Source: Streptomyces caelestis (GTDB taxonomy: Bacteria; Actinomycetota; Actinomycetes; Streptomycetales; Streptomycetaceae). From it: a stretch of 64,000 nucleotides of DNA. This document shows positions 56,465 to 64,000 of the stretch, piece by piece; the first letter of the stretch is position 1, and every line of letters starts with the position of its first letter. The notes beneath the pieces were generated by a model. It was not told where the DNA came from and did not search any database. It was given only the letters and a program-made list of their open reading frames with translations. The stretch lies in NCBI RefSeq assembly GCF_001279005.1, contig NZ_LGCN01000200.1, forward strand, positions 1 through 64,000. Reading direction: 5' to 3'. A program made the translations under genes and the position numbers.

Positions 56465-56571
56465 CGCGCTACCGGACGGCTACGCGCACCGTATGTCTTC
56501 GGTCACGTGCCCGAGTCACGTTCCCGCCACCGGGGCGTGTTCCCGCCCTGGCGGCGGCGTTCCCCTCGGGG

Positions 56572-57447
56572 CTAGCCCGCCGACTCCGCCGCGTGCGGGC
56601 TGAGGGCGCCCGTGGCGACCAGCGCGAGGATGACGACGCCGAGCGCGACGCGGTACCAGACGAACGGCATGAAGCTCTTGGTCGAGATGAACTTCATGAA
56701 CCAGGCGATCACCGCGTACCCGGTCACGAAGGCGATCACCGTCGCGAAGAGCGTCGGGCCCCAGGAGACGTGCCCGCCCTCCGCCGCGTCCTTCAGTTCG
56801 AACGCTCCGGAGGCCAGCACCGCGGGGATGGCGAGGAGGAAGGAGTAGCGGGCCGCCGCCTCGCGCCGGTAGCCCATGAACAGACCGCCGCTGATGGTGG
56901 CGCCGGAGCGGGAGACGCCCGGGATGAGGGCCATGGCCTGGCAGACGCCGTAGATCAGACCGTCCTTGACGCTCAGATCCTTGAGTTCCTTGCGCTGCTT
57001 GGCGACGCGGTGCCGGCCGCCGCTCTCGCTCCGCGCCGCGAGACGGTCCGCGACACCGAGCACGACGCCCATGCCGATCAGCATCACCGCGGTGAGCCGC
57101 AGATCGCGGAACGGACCCTCGATCTGGTCCTTGAGCGTCACCCCGAGCACACCGATCGGGATCGAGCCGACGATGACGAGCCAGCCCATGCGCGCGTCCT
57201 GGTCACGGCGCATCTCCTTGTTCGTCAGCGAGCGGGTCCAGGCCGACAGGATCCGGCCGATGTCCTTGCGGAAGTAGATCAGGACCGCGGTCTCCGTGCC
57301 GATCTGGGTGATCGCGGTGAAGGCCGCGCCCGGGTCCTCCCAGCCGGAGAAGGCCGCGGTCAGCCGCAGGTGCGCGCTGGAGGAGACGGGCAGGAACTCG
57401 GTCAGCCCCTGGACGAGTCCGAGGATGAGTGATTCGAACCAAGACAT
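56572..57447 (-). CDS. uppP: undecaprenyl-diphosphatase
   Basis: 291 residues, BacA/UppP family, from ATG 57447. Motifs GLTEFLPVSSSAHL near the N-terminus and PGVSRSGATISGG carry the catalytic Glu, Ser and Arg residues. About eight membrane helices. It recycles undecaprenyl diphosphate for peptidoglycan and wall polymer synthesis and can give bacitracin resistance. Confidence 0.95.
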   Translation of the reverse strand: MSWFESLILGLVQGLTEFLPVSSSAHLRLTAAFSGWEDPGAAFTAITQIGTETAVLIYFRKDIGRILSAWTRSLTNKEMRRDQDARMGWLVIVGSIPIGVLGVTLKDQIEGPFRDLRLTAVMLIGMGVVLGVADRLAARSESGGRHRVAKQRKELKDLSVKDGLIYGVCQAMALIPGVSRSGATISGGLFMGYRREAAARYSFLLAIPAVLASGAFELKDAAEGGHVSWGPTLFATVIAFVTGYAVIAWFMKFISTKSFMPFVWYRVALGVVILALVATGALSPHAAESAG

Positions 57448-57599
57448 GAGGCAGCGGAATCCAAGTGCCGATCGTGGGACGGGCGACGGGGCGCACCGCA
57501 CCGCCGGAGGGGCGGTGATCGATGATCGGGTGCGCCGAGGGGGAAGCGTAGCGCCCCAAGATGACAGCCCCGACACAGGGGCTTCACGGCCGCCGCCAC

Positions 57600-57800
57600 C
57601 GGCGGAGGGGGGGGCGCCGACCCGGCCGGGGACAACGTGCACGGCGGCGCCGCAGCCCTCGGCCACCCGCTCGGCGCCGACGGCACCCGGCCGGCGACGA
57701 CCCTGGTCCACGCGATGCGCGGACGCGGCGCCCGCTACGCCCTGCAGACCATGTGCGAGGCCGGCGGGTCCGCCGACGCGATGGTGCTCGAACGCGTCCG
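57600..57800 (+). pseudogene. C-terminal remnant of a thiolase
   Basis: Plus-strand frame reading DNVHGGAAALGHPLGADGTR then MRGRGARYALQTMCEAGGSA and MVLERV. These are the C-terminal HGGA-x-ALGHP-G and C-x-GGG motifs of thiolase / acetyl-CoA acyltransferase. About the last 60 residues of a normal 390 remain, with no start; it is antisense to the end of the TVP38 gene region. A truncated gene left by rearrangement is the likely explanation. Confidence 0.7.
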
Positions 57801-57817
57801 ACGCGCCGTCGCCCGGC

Positions 57818-58591
57818 TCACCGCCCGCGCAACCGGTGCCGCTTGCGCCACGCCACCGCCGCACCCGCCAGACCCGGTACGGCGATGCAGGCCAGCGCGA
57901 TCAGGAAGGCCGGGGACGTCGGTGCCGACGCGCGGGCGCCGGCCACCACGTAGGCGGCGGTGTTCGGGAGCGACCCGAGCGCCGTCGCCAGCAGGAAGGG
58001 CGGCAGGCCCATACGGGAGACGGCGGCGCAGTAGTTCGACGCGGCGAACGGAATGCCCGGGAACAGCCGGGCCGCCAGCATCGAGCGGAAGCCGTGCCGG
58101 CTCAGCTGGTCGTCCGCGGCCTTCAGCCAGCGTCCGCGCAGCAGCGGACGGAGCGCCTCCTGGCCGAGCGCCCGCCCCAGGCAGAAGGCCAGTCCGGCGC
58201 CCAGCACCGTGCCGCCCAGCGCGCCGACCAGGCCCAACTGGGAGCCGAACAGCGCGCCCGCGGCGAGGTTCAGCAGCGGACGCGGCACGAACGCCACCGT
58301 GCACACCCCGTAGGCCACCGCGTACGCCACGACCGCCGCGGCCCCGCCGAGCCGGTCCGGCCAGCCGTCGGTCAGCAGCCGCTGCGGCTCGAAGGCCAGC
58401 ATCAGCGACACGGCGGTGAGGAGCAGGGCGACCAGCAGGGACAGCCGTGACCACGGCGACAGCAGGAATCTGCCGCAGCGGGCGGCGAATCCCGTGGCGG
58501 TGGCCGGCGGGAGCGGCACCGAGAGGTCCGTGGCGGTGGCCCGGGGAGAGGCCGCGGCGGTGCCCCCAGAGCGGGTGGTGGCATCGAGCAT
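57818..58591 (-). CDS. TVP38/TMEM64 family membrane protein (VTT domain)
   Basis: 257 residues. After a Thr/Ala-rich N-terminus there are about five membrane helices with the VTT hallmark FVPRPLLNLAAGALFG and the G-rich LGGTVLGAGLAFCLGRALG. The RLFPGIPFAASNYCAAVSRM segment is also typical. DedA/TVP38 proteins are linked to lipid and proton homeostasis; the specific role is unknown. Confidence 0.9.
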   Translation of the reverse strand: MLDATTRSGGTAAASPRATATDLSVPLPPATATGFAARCGRFLLSPWSRLSLLVALLLTAVSLMLAFEPQRLLTDGWPDRLGGAAAVVAYAVAYGVCTVAFVPRPLLNLAAGALFGSQLGLVGALGGTVLGAGLAFCLGRALGQEALRPLLRGRWLKAADDQLSRHGFRSMLAARLFPGIPFAASNYCAAVSRMGLPPFLLATALGSLPNTAAYVVAGARASAPTSPAFLIALACIAVPGLAGAAVAWRKRHRLRGR

Positions 58592-58627
58592 CCGGTGACA
58601 CTAACCGACATATGCGTGTGATCGCCG

Positions 58628-58633
58628 TAGTGT
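58628..58633 (+). promoter_or_regulatory. -10 box of the AlkD-like gene
   Basis: TAGTGT lies seven bases before ATG 58641, which suggests a leaderless mRNA. No good -35 hexamer is present. Confidence 0.5.
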
Positions 58634-58640
58634 TCGTCTC

Positions 58641-59369
58641 ATGCGCGTCACAGAGGACGGCACGGCGACACCGCGTGTGCCGGTCAGTCCGCTCGCCGAC
58701 ACGGTGCTGGAGCGGCTCACCGCCGCCTACGCGCCCGCGGCCGATCCGGAGCGGGCCGCGGCCATGCGGGCGTACATGAAGGACGTCGCCCCCTTCCTCG
58801 GCCTGGCCACCCCGGTCCGCCGCGCCCTGTCGCGCCCCGTCCTGGCGGGCCTGCCCCGTCCCGACGAGGCCGACTGCGCGGCCGTCGCCCTGCGCTGCTG
58901 GGAGCTGCCCGAGCGCGAGTACCACTACTTCGCCGTGGACTACCTGCGCCGCCACGTGCGCCACTGCTCCTCCGGCTTCCTGCCCGTGACCCGGCGCCTC
59001 GTCACCACGGTCCCCTGGTGGGACACCGTCGACCTCCTCGCCGCCCACGTCGTCGGGGCGCTGGTCGCGGCCGACCGGAGCCTCACCGCCGAGATGGACG
59101 AGTGGATCGGCGACGGCGACCTGTGGCTCGCCCGCACCGCCCTGCTCCACCAGCTGCGCTTCAAGGAACGCACCGACGCCGCGCGCCTCTTCGACCACTG
59201 CCTGCGCCTGTCCGGCCACCCGGACTTCTTCGTCCGCAAGGCCATCGGCTGGTGCCTGCGCGAGTACGCCAGGACCGACCCCGGCGCCGTACGGGATCTC
59301 CTGTCCCGCGAACAGGGACGGTTCGCGCCGTTGTCGGTGCGGGAGGCGCTGAGGAACATCGGCGCCTGA
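58641..59369 (+). CDS. DNA alkylation repair protein (AlkD-like)
   Basis: 242 residues made of HEAT-like helical repeats. Motifs DVAPFLGLATPVRRAL, YHYFAVDYLRRH, VPWWDTVD and HPDFFVRKAIGWCLREYA match AlkD, which excises N3/N7-alkylpurines without base flipping. The WWDTVD segment contains the catalytic-region Trp and Asp. Unlike dinB and ung, no damage-promoter motif is visible; TAGTGT before the start suggests a leaderless transcript. Confidence 0.9.
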   Translation: MRVTEDGTATPRVPVSPLADTVLERLTAAYAPAADPERAAAMRAYMKDVAPFLGLATPVRRALSRPVLAGLPRPDEADCAAVALRCWELPEREYHYFAVDYLRRHVRHCSSGFLPVTRRLVTTVPWWDTVDLLAAHVVGALVAADRSLTAEMDEWIGDGDLWLARTALLHQLRFKERTDAARLFDHCLRLSGHPDFFVRKAIGWCLREYARTDPGAVRDLLSREQGRFAPLSVREALRNIGA

Positions 59370-59419
59370 CGGCCCGGCCCGGCGCGGAAAACCATTCGAC
59401 GCGGGGCGGACCGTCGGCG

Positions 59420-59533
59420 ATGATCGACCCCATGTTCCGGTACGCCTTCCCCCTCGCAGCATCCGCGGTCGCGGATGCCCCGAAGGCTGCCGTTCCCGTT
59501 TTCCTCGCCGCAGTCGACGGCGCCCGAAGCTGA
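59420..59533 (+). CDS. possible 37-residue leader peptide upstream of tuf
   Basis: Open frame from ATG 59420 (MIDPMFRYAFPLAASAVADA...) to TGA 59531-59533, with no strong ribosome site. Its stop codon falls exactly at the base of a 10-bp hairpin before the EF-Tu gene, an arrangement like transcription-attenuation leaders. Could be chance. Confidence 0.3.
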   Translation: MIDPMFRYAFPLAASAVADAPKAAVPVFLAAVDGARS

Positions 59534-59574
59534 CCCTCCCCGGATCGACCGGCGGACCCCCCAGGGGGAGGGTC
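59532..59574 (+). promoter_or_regulatory. hairpin in the tuf leader
   Basis: GACCCTCCCC (59532-59541) pairs perfectly with GGGGAGGGTC (59565-59574), loop of 23 bases, 95 bases before the EF-Tu start. No T tract follows. Possible attenuator or regulatory stem. Confidence 0.45.
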
Positions 59575-59668
59575 GGCCGGGTTCCCGGGGTCCCCGTCCC
59601 GGCCGCGTGCCGATCCGCCGCGCCCGGGGCCATCACGCGTCACCATCGAGAGGCTTCGAGGTACCGCC

Positions 59669-60838
<1,170 letters not shown>

Positions 60839-60841
60839 GCG

Positions 60842-60885
60842 GCGGCCGGCCGCCCGTTCCCGCACGGGGGCGGGCGGCCGGCCGC
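60842..60885 (+). terminator. terminator after tuf3
   Basis: A perfect 15-bp GC-rich stem (60842-60856 with 60871-60885) with a 14-base loop, four bases after the tuf3 stop codon. Confidence 0.85.
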
Positions 60886-60910
60886 AGGGGCGAGGGCACA
60901 CAATGGGACG

Positions 60911-61756
60911 GTGAGCGAGCCCATCCCCGTGACCCGCGTCGTCGATCACGGCACCGCCAAGCTGATGCCCGACGTGGACCGGGAGCGGGCCTGGCTGCTG
61001 ACCGTCGACGGGGCGCCGCAGTCGTACGTCGACCTGGACGAGCCGGCGCACCTGGAGTTCGAGTACGTGCGGCGGCTCGGGCACGTCCTCGACACGGTGG
61101 CGGAGCCGGGGCGTCCCCTGGACGTCCTGCACCTCGGCGGCGGGGCGCTCACCCTGCCCCGCTACCTGGCCGCCACCCGCCCCGGCTCCCGGCAGCACGT
61201 CGTGGAGTTCGACCGGGGGCTGCTGGAGCTGGTCGCCGAGCACCTGCCCCTCCCCGCCGACGCCGATGTCAGCCTGCACGCGGCGGACGCCCGCGCCTGG
61301 CTGGAGGCGGCTCCCGACGACAGCGCGGACGTCCTGGTCGCCGACGTCTTCGGCGGTTCGCGGGTCCCGGCGCACCTGACCTCCGTCGCCTACGCGCAGG
61401 AGGCCGCACGCGTCCTGCGGCCCGGCGGGGTCTACCTCGCCAACCTCGCGGACGCGGCCCCGTTCGCCTTCCTCCGCTCCCAGATCGCCACCCTGGGGAC
61501 GCGGTTCGAGGAGCTGGCGCTCATCGCCGAGCCGGGAGTGCTGCGCGGCCGCCGCTTCGGCAACGCGGTCGTGGCCGCCGCCCGGCAGCCCCTGGACGTC
61601 GCCGCCCTGTCCCGGGCCACCGCCGCCGACGCATTCCCCGCGAGGGTCGAGCACGGCGCGGCCCTGCGGGACTTCGCGCGCGGTGCGCGCCCGGTGCGCG
61701 ACGAGGACGCCGTGCCGTCGCCCGAGCCCCCCGCGGGGGCGTTCGGCATCGGCTGA
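60911..61756 (+). CDS. spermidine-synthase-like methyltransferase-fold protein
   Basis: 281 residues from GTG 60911. It has the Rossmann-like spermidine synthase core: DVLHLGGGALTLPRYLA (motif I), HVVEFDRGLLELV and SADVLVADVFGGSRVPAHLT. The N-terminal tetramerisation domain is short. Related stand-alone proteins in actinobacteria are of uncertain substrate and may not make polyamines. CACAAT lies six bases before the start, so it may be leaderless. Confidence 0.85.
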   Translation: MSEPIPVTRVVDHGTAKLMPDVDRERAWLLTVDGAPQSYVDLDEPAHLEFEYVRRLGHVLDTVAEPGRPLDVLHLGGGALTLPRYLAATRPGSRQHVVEFDRGLLELVAEHLPLPADADVSLHAADARAWLEAAPDDSADVLVADVFGGSRVPAHLTSVAYAQEAARVLRPGGVYLANLADAAPFAFLRSQIATLGTRFEELALIAEPGVLRGRRFGNAVVAAARQPLDVAALSRATAADAFPARVEHGAALRDFARGARPVRDEDAVPSPEPPAGAFGIG

Positions 61757-61811
61757 CGCGCCGTCCGGACCGGCGCCGCGGACGCGGCGGTCCGCCGACG
61801 CGGACCGCGAT

Positions 61812-63113
61812 TCAGTCCCGCGGCGATGTCCCGGGTTCCCCGGCGGGGCTCCCGGCACCGGCCGGTGCGGCGGACGCGCCGGTGACCCGGCGGGTCCGCC
61901 GGCGCAGGTTCCGTACGTCCGGGACGCACAGCACCGCCGCCGTGACGACCACGACCATCGCCGCGCACCCCCACAGCGCCTGCGGACGGCCGAACGCCGT
62001 CTCCGCCGGGCCCGCCAGGGCCATCGCCGCGGGCACCAGCGCGACCGAGCCGAACCAGTCGTACGCCGAGACCCGGGACAGCTTCTCCTCCGGTATCTCC
62101 TGGTGCAGCGCGGTCATCCAGGAGACGCCGAACACCTCCAGCGACACTCCGGTCACGAACATCACCGCGCACAGCACGGCGACCGGCGCCGGCACGGCGA
62201 GCGCGGCGGACGGCAGGGCCAGCGGGAACACGCACAGGGTGCCGACGAACAGCAGCCGGCGCGGCTGCCAGCGGGTCATCAGCAGCGCGCCCACCACCGT
62301 GCCCCCGCCGAAGAACGCCAGCGCCACGCCCCACGGACCGGCGCCGCCCAGATGGTCCCGGGCGACCAGCGGCCCGTAGACCGCGTCGGCCGCGCCGACG
62401 ACCGCGTTGGCGACGGAGAACTGGACGACGACGCCCCACAGCCAGGGCCGGCCGATGAACTCCCGCCAGCCCTCCTTCAGATCGGCGAGCATGCCGCCGC
62501 CGGGGACGCGCGGCGGTATGTGCTTCACATCGAGGAACGCCCGCAGCGCCGCCGCGACCGCGAAGGCCGCCGCGTCCGCCGCCAGCACCCAGCCGGGCCC
62601 GATCGCGGCGACCATGGCCCCGCCCAGTGCGGCCCCGCCGAGCGTCGCTCCGTGCATCGCCATCCGGAACACCGCGAACGCCCGGCCGGCCTGCTCGCCC
62701 TCGACCGAGGACAGCAGCATGCCCTCGGCGGCCGGGTTGAAGAACGCCTGACCGGTGCCGCCGAGCGCGCTGAGCAGCATCATCTGCCACAGCTGCGCCT
62801 CGCCCGCCAGGACCAGCGCCGCGAACGCGGCCTGCGAGACACAGTTCAGGGCGTTGGCCGCGACCATCACCCGGTGCCGCGGCAGCCGGTCCGCGACGGC
62901 GCCGCCGATCAGCAGGAACAGCACCAGCGGCAGGGTGCGGGCGGCGGCCACCAGACCCACGTCGCCGCCGTCGCCGCCCGTGCCCAGCACGGCGAACGCG
63001 GCGGCGATCAGCGCGCCGTGACTGCCCAGGTTGGTCACCACGGCGGCGGCGGTCAGCAGGGAGTAGTTGCGGCCTGCCCAGGCGGGGCGGCGGCGGGAGA
63101 CGGTGGTCGGCAC
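61812..63113 (-). CDS. MFS transporter
   Basis: 433 residues from GTG 63113. Twelve predicted transmembrane helices with MFS signature GGAVADRLPRHRVMVAANAL (motif A-like) and GGTGQAFFNPAAEGMLLSSV. It resembles the enterobactin/multidrug-exporter (MdtH/EntS-like) branch. Substrate unknown. It is convergent with the spermidine-synthase-like gene. Confidence 0.9.
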   Translation of the reverse strand: MPTTVSRRRPAWAGRNYSLLTAAAVVTNLGSHGALIAAAFAVLGTGGDGGDVGLVAAARTLPLVLFLLIGGAVADRLPRHRVMVAANALNCVSQAAFAALVLAGEAQLWQMMLLSALGGTGQAFFNPAAEGMLLSSVEGEQAGRAFAVFRMAMHGATLGGAALGGAMVAAIGPGWVLAADAAAFAVAAALRAFLDVKHIPPRVPGGGMLADLKEGWREFIGRPWLWGVVVQFSVANAVVGAADAVYGPLVARDHLGGAGPWGVALAFFGGGTVVGALLMTRWQPRRLLFVGTLCVFPLALPSAALAVPAPVAVLCAVMFVTGVSLEVFGVSWMTALHQEIPEEKLSRVSAYDWFGSVALVPAAMALAGPAETAFGRPQALWGCAAMVVVVTAAVLCVPDVRNLRRRTRRVTGASAAPAGAGSPAGEPGTSPRD

Positions 63114-63173
63114 CCCGTGACTATCGCCGGGCCGGGGCCGACTTGCCAAATGGGCCGTCTCCCTCCCGACCTG

Positions 63174-64000
63174 CTACGACCCCGTCGGCGGGTCCTCCGT
63201 CAGGCGCACCGTGCTGAGGATCTTCTGCACGGTCGCCTCCGGGATCTCGTCCTTGACGCCCCTGGCGCCGTACAGGTTCCAGGTGACGAAGTCGCCGGCG
63301 CCGTTCTTGAAGGCGAACGTGATCGCCTTGCCGTCGCTGTCGCACTTGCCGTTCTGCGGCGTGTTCTCCGAGCGCGCCGTGGCCACGCTGCCCTTGAGGC
63401 CGGACGCGGTGGTGTACGCCTGCGGCTTCTCGTACTTGAGGCTCTTCTTGTCGGGCTGCGTGTATCCGCCGTAGATCCACCACGGCACCCGGGTCTCGGC
63501 CGCCATGTCCGTGTCCTTGGCGCCGTTCTCACCGCGGGTGCCGGCGGTGGCGAGGGCGGTGTCCTCCTCGCGGCCGTCCTTGTTCTCGTCGCTCGTGCAC
63601 CACTTGGACTTCAGGTACGCGGGGGCGGTGACGCTGGTGCGGCCCAGTTCACCGTCCTCCTCCTCCCACTCGAAGCCCACGCTGGTGTCGGGCGTCTCGA
63701 TCTCCCAGTCGGCCGGGACGTCGAACTTGGTGCCGAAACGGGTGTTGACGACGACCTGCCAGCCCGGGACGGTCGCCTTCTCCCCCTCGCCGCCGCGCGG
63801 GTTGTCGTCCGAGGCGGAGACGCTCGGTTCCGCGGAGGCGTCCTCGGACGCGGTCGCGGTCGGCTTGGCGTCCTTCCCGCCGCCGGCCTCGTCGTCCTTG
63901 TCGCCGCCGAGCACCAGGAACCCGGTGACACCGGCGGCCACGACGACGGCCGTCGCCGCCACGATCGCCACCAGCTTCGTCCTGTTCCCGCCGCCCCCGC
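63174..64000 (-). CDS. membrane-anchored hypothetical protein, 5' end outside the window
   Basis: At least 275 residues; the frame runs open to the end of the window. A transmembrane segment near the visible start (VAIVAATAVVVAAGVTGFLVLGG) is followed by a Ser/Ala/Asp-rich linker and an external domain with WQVVVNTRFGTKFDVPADWEI and VPWWIYGGYTQPDKKSLKYE. Conserved-looking in Streptomyces (often with a Pro/Gly-rich cytoplasmic N-terminus). Function unknown. Confidence 0.8.
   Translation of the reverse strand, partial: GGGGNRTKLVAIVAATAVVVAAGVTGFLVLGGDKDDEAGGGKDAKPTATASEDASAEPSVSASDDNPRGGEGEKATVPGWQVVVNTRFGTKFDVPADWEIETPDTSVGFEWEEEDGELGRTSVTAPAYLKSKWCTSDENKDGREEDTALATAGTRGENGAKDTDMAAETRVPWWIYGGYTQPDKKSLKYEKPQAYTTASGLKGSVATARSENTPQNGKCDSDGKAITFAFKNGAGDFVTWNLYGARGVKDEIPEATVQKILSTVRLTEDPPTGS

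Overview
The window is high-GC DNA (roughly 70% G+C, strong third-position GC bias, many GTG starts, tRNA-free) and is almost certainly from a Streptomyces chromosome. Supporting signs are the gene order cardiolipin synthase / mannose-1-phosphate guanylyltransferase / DUF881-small basic protein-DUF881 / FHA / MerR / bifunctional nuclease / MerR / DNA polymerase IV / gcvP on the left, and a divergent EF-Tu (tuf3-like) on the right. From memory this corresponds to the S. coelicolor SCO1389 to about SCO1321 interval, read backwards. The window opens inside a 5S rRNA gene, so an rRNA operon ends here.

Layout. 1-3.5 kb: 5S rRNA and terminator, phospholipid synthase, GDP-mannose enzyme. 3.5-10.7 kb: the conserved actinobacterial block shared with Mycobacterium Rv1822-Rv1830 (DUF881/small basic protein trio, GarA-like FHA protein, FtsR-like MerR, bifunctional nuclease, second MerR), then dinB and a PRC-barrel gene. 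10.8-14.0 kb: a tandem glycine riboswitch and gcvP. 14.0-17.3 kb: a molybdate ABC operon modABC with a small MerR-type/Mop molybdenum-binding protein. 17.3-33.5 kb: accessory and regulatory genes, namely a frameshifted LacI regulator, small conserved proteins, a glutamate-cysteine ligase family enzyme, CPBP protease, PhzF, PadR, Clp-N, three EamA exporters, a MocR/pyridoxamine-oxidase pair with a decaying PaiB gene, and LysR. 33.4-41.7 kb: a stress/dormancy-type neighbourhood (Rieske lipoprotein, CBS-BON, AAA ATPase, universal stress protein, phosphoribosyltransferase-hydrolase fusion) with many gene remnants (baeRF, CBS, PolX, USP). 42.2-43.4 kb: a compact HipA-like kinase/DUF3037 pair. 44-64 kb: mostly housekeeping, with two SDRs, an orphan peptide-binding lipoprotein, ung, a TetR/monooxygenase/oxidoreductase unit, lnt, a third SDR, a TTA-containing small gene, uppP, a thiolase remnant, TVP38, AlkD-like, tuf3, a spermidine-synthase-like protein, an MFS transporter and a truncated membrane protein.

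How it fits together. Left-end genes serve envelope and division physiology and glycine/one-carbon metabolism. Two DNA repair genes (dinB and ung) carry the actinobacterial LexA-independent DNA-damage promoter motif, and a weaker copy precedes the only gene found with a TTA (bldA) codon. Regulatory signals readable from sequence include the glycine riboswitch, paired TetR operators, MocR, PadR and LysR palindromes, several leaderless promoters and several perfect-stem terminators. The most distinctive items are the HipA-like/DUF3037 module, the stress-gene graveyard at 37-39.6 kb, the damage-promoter set, and a possible leader peptide plus hairpin before tuf3. All functional calls rest on motif recognition by eye; no database search was run.
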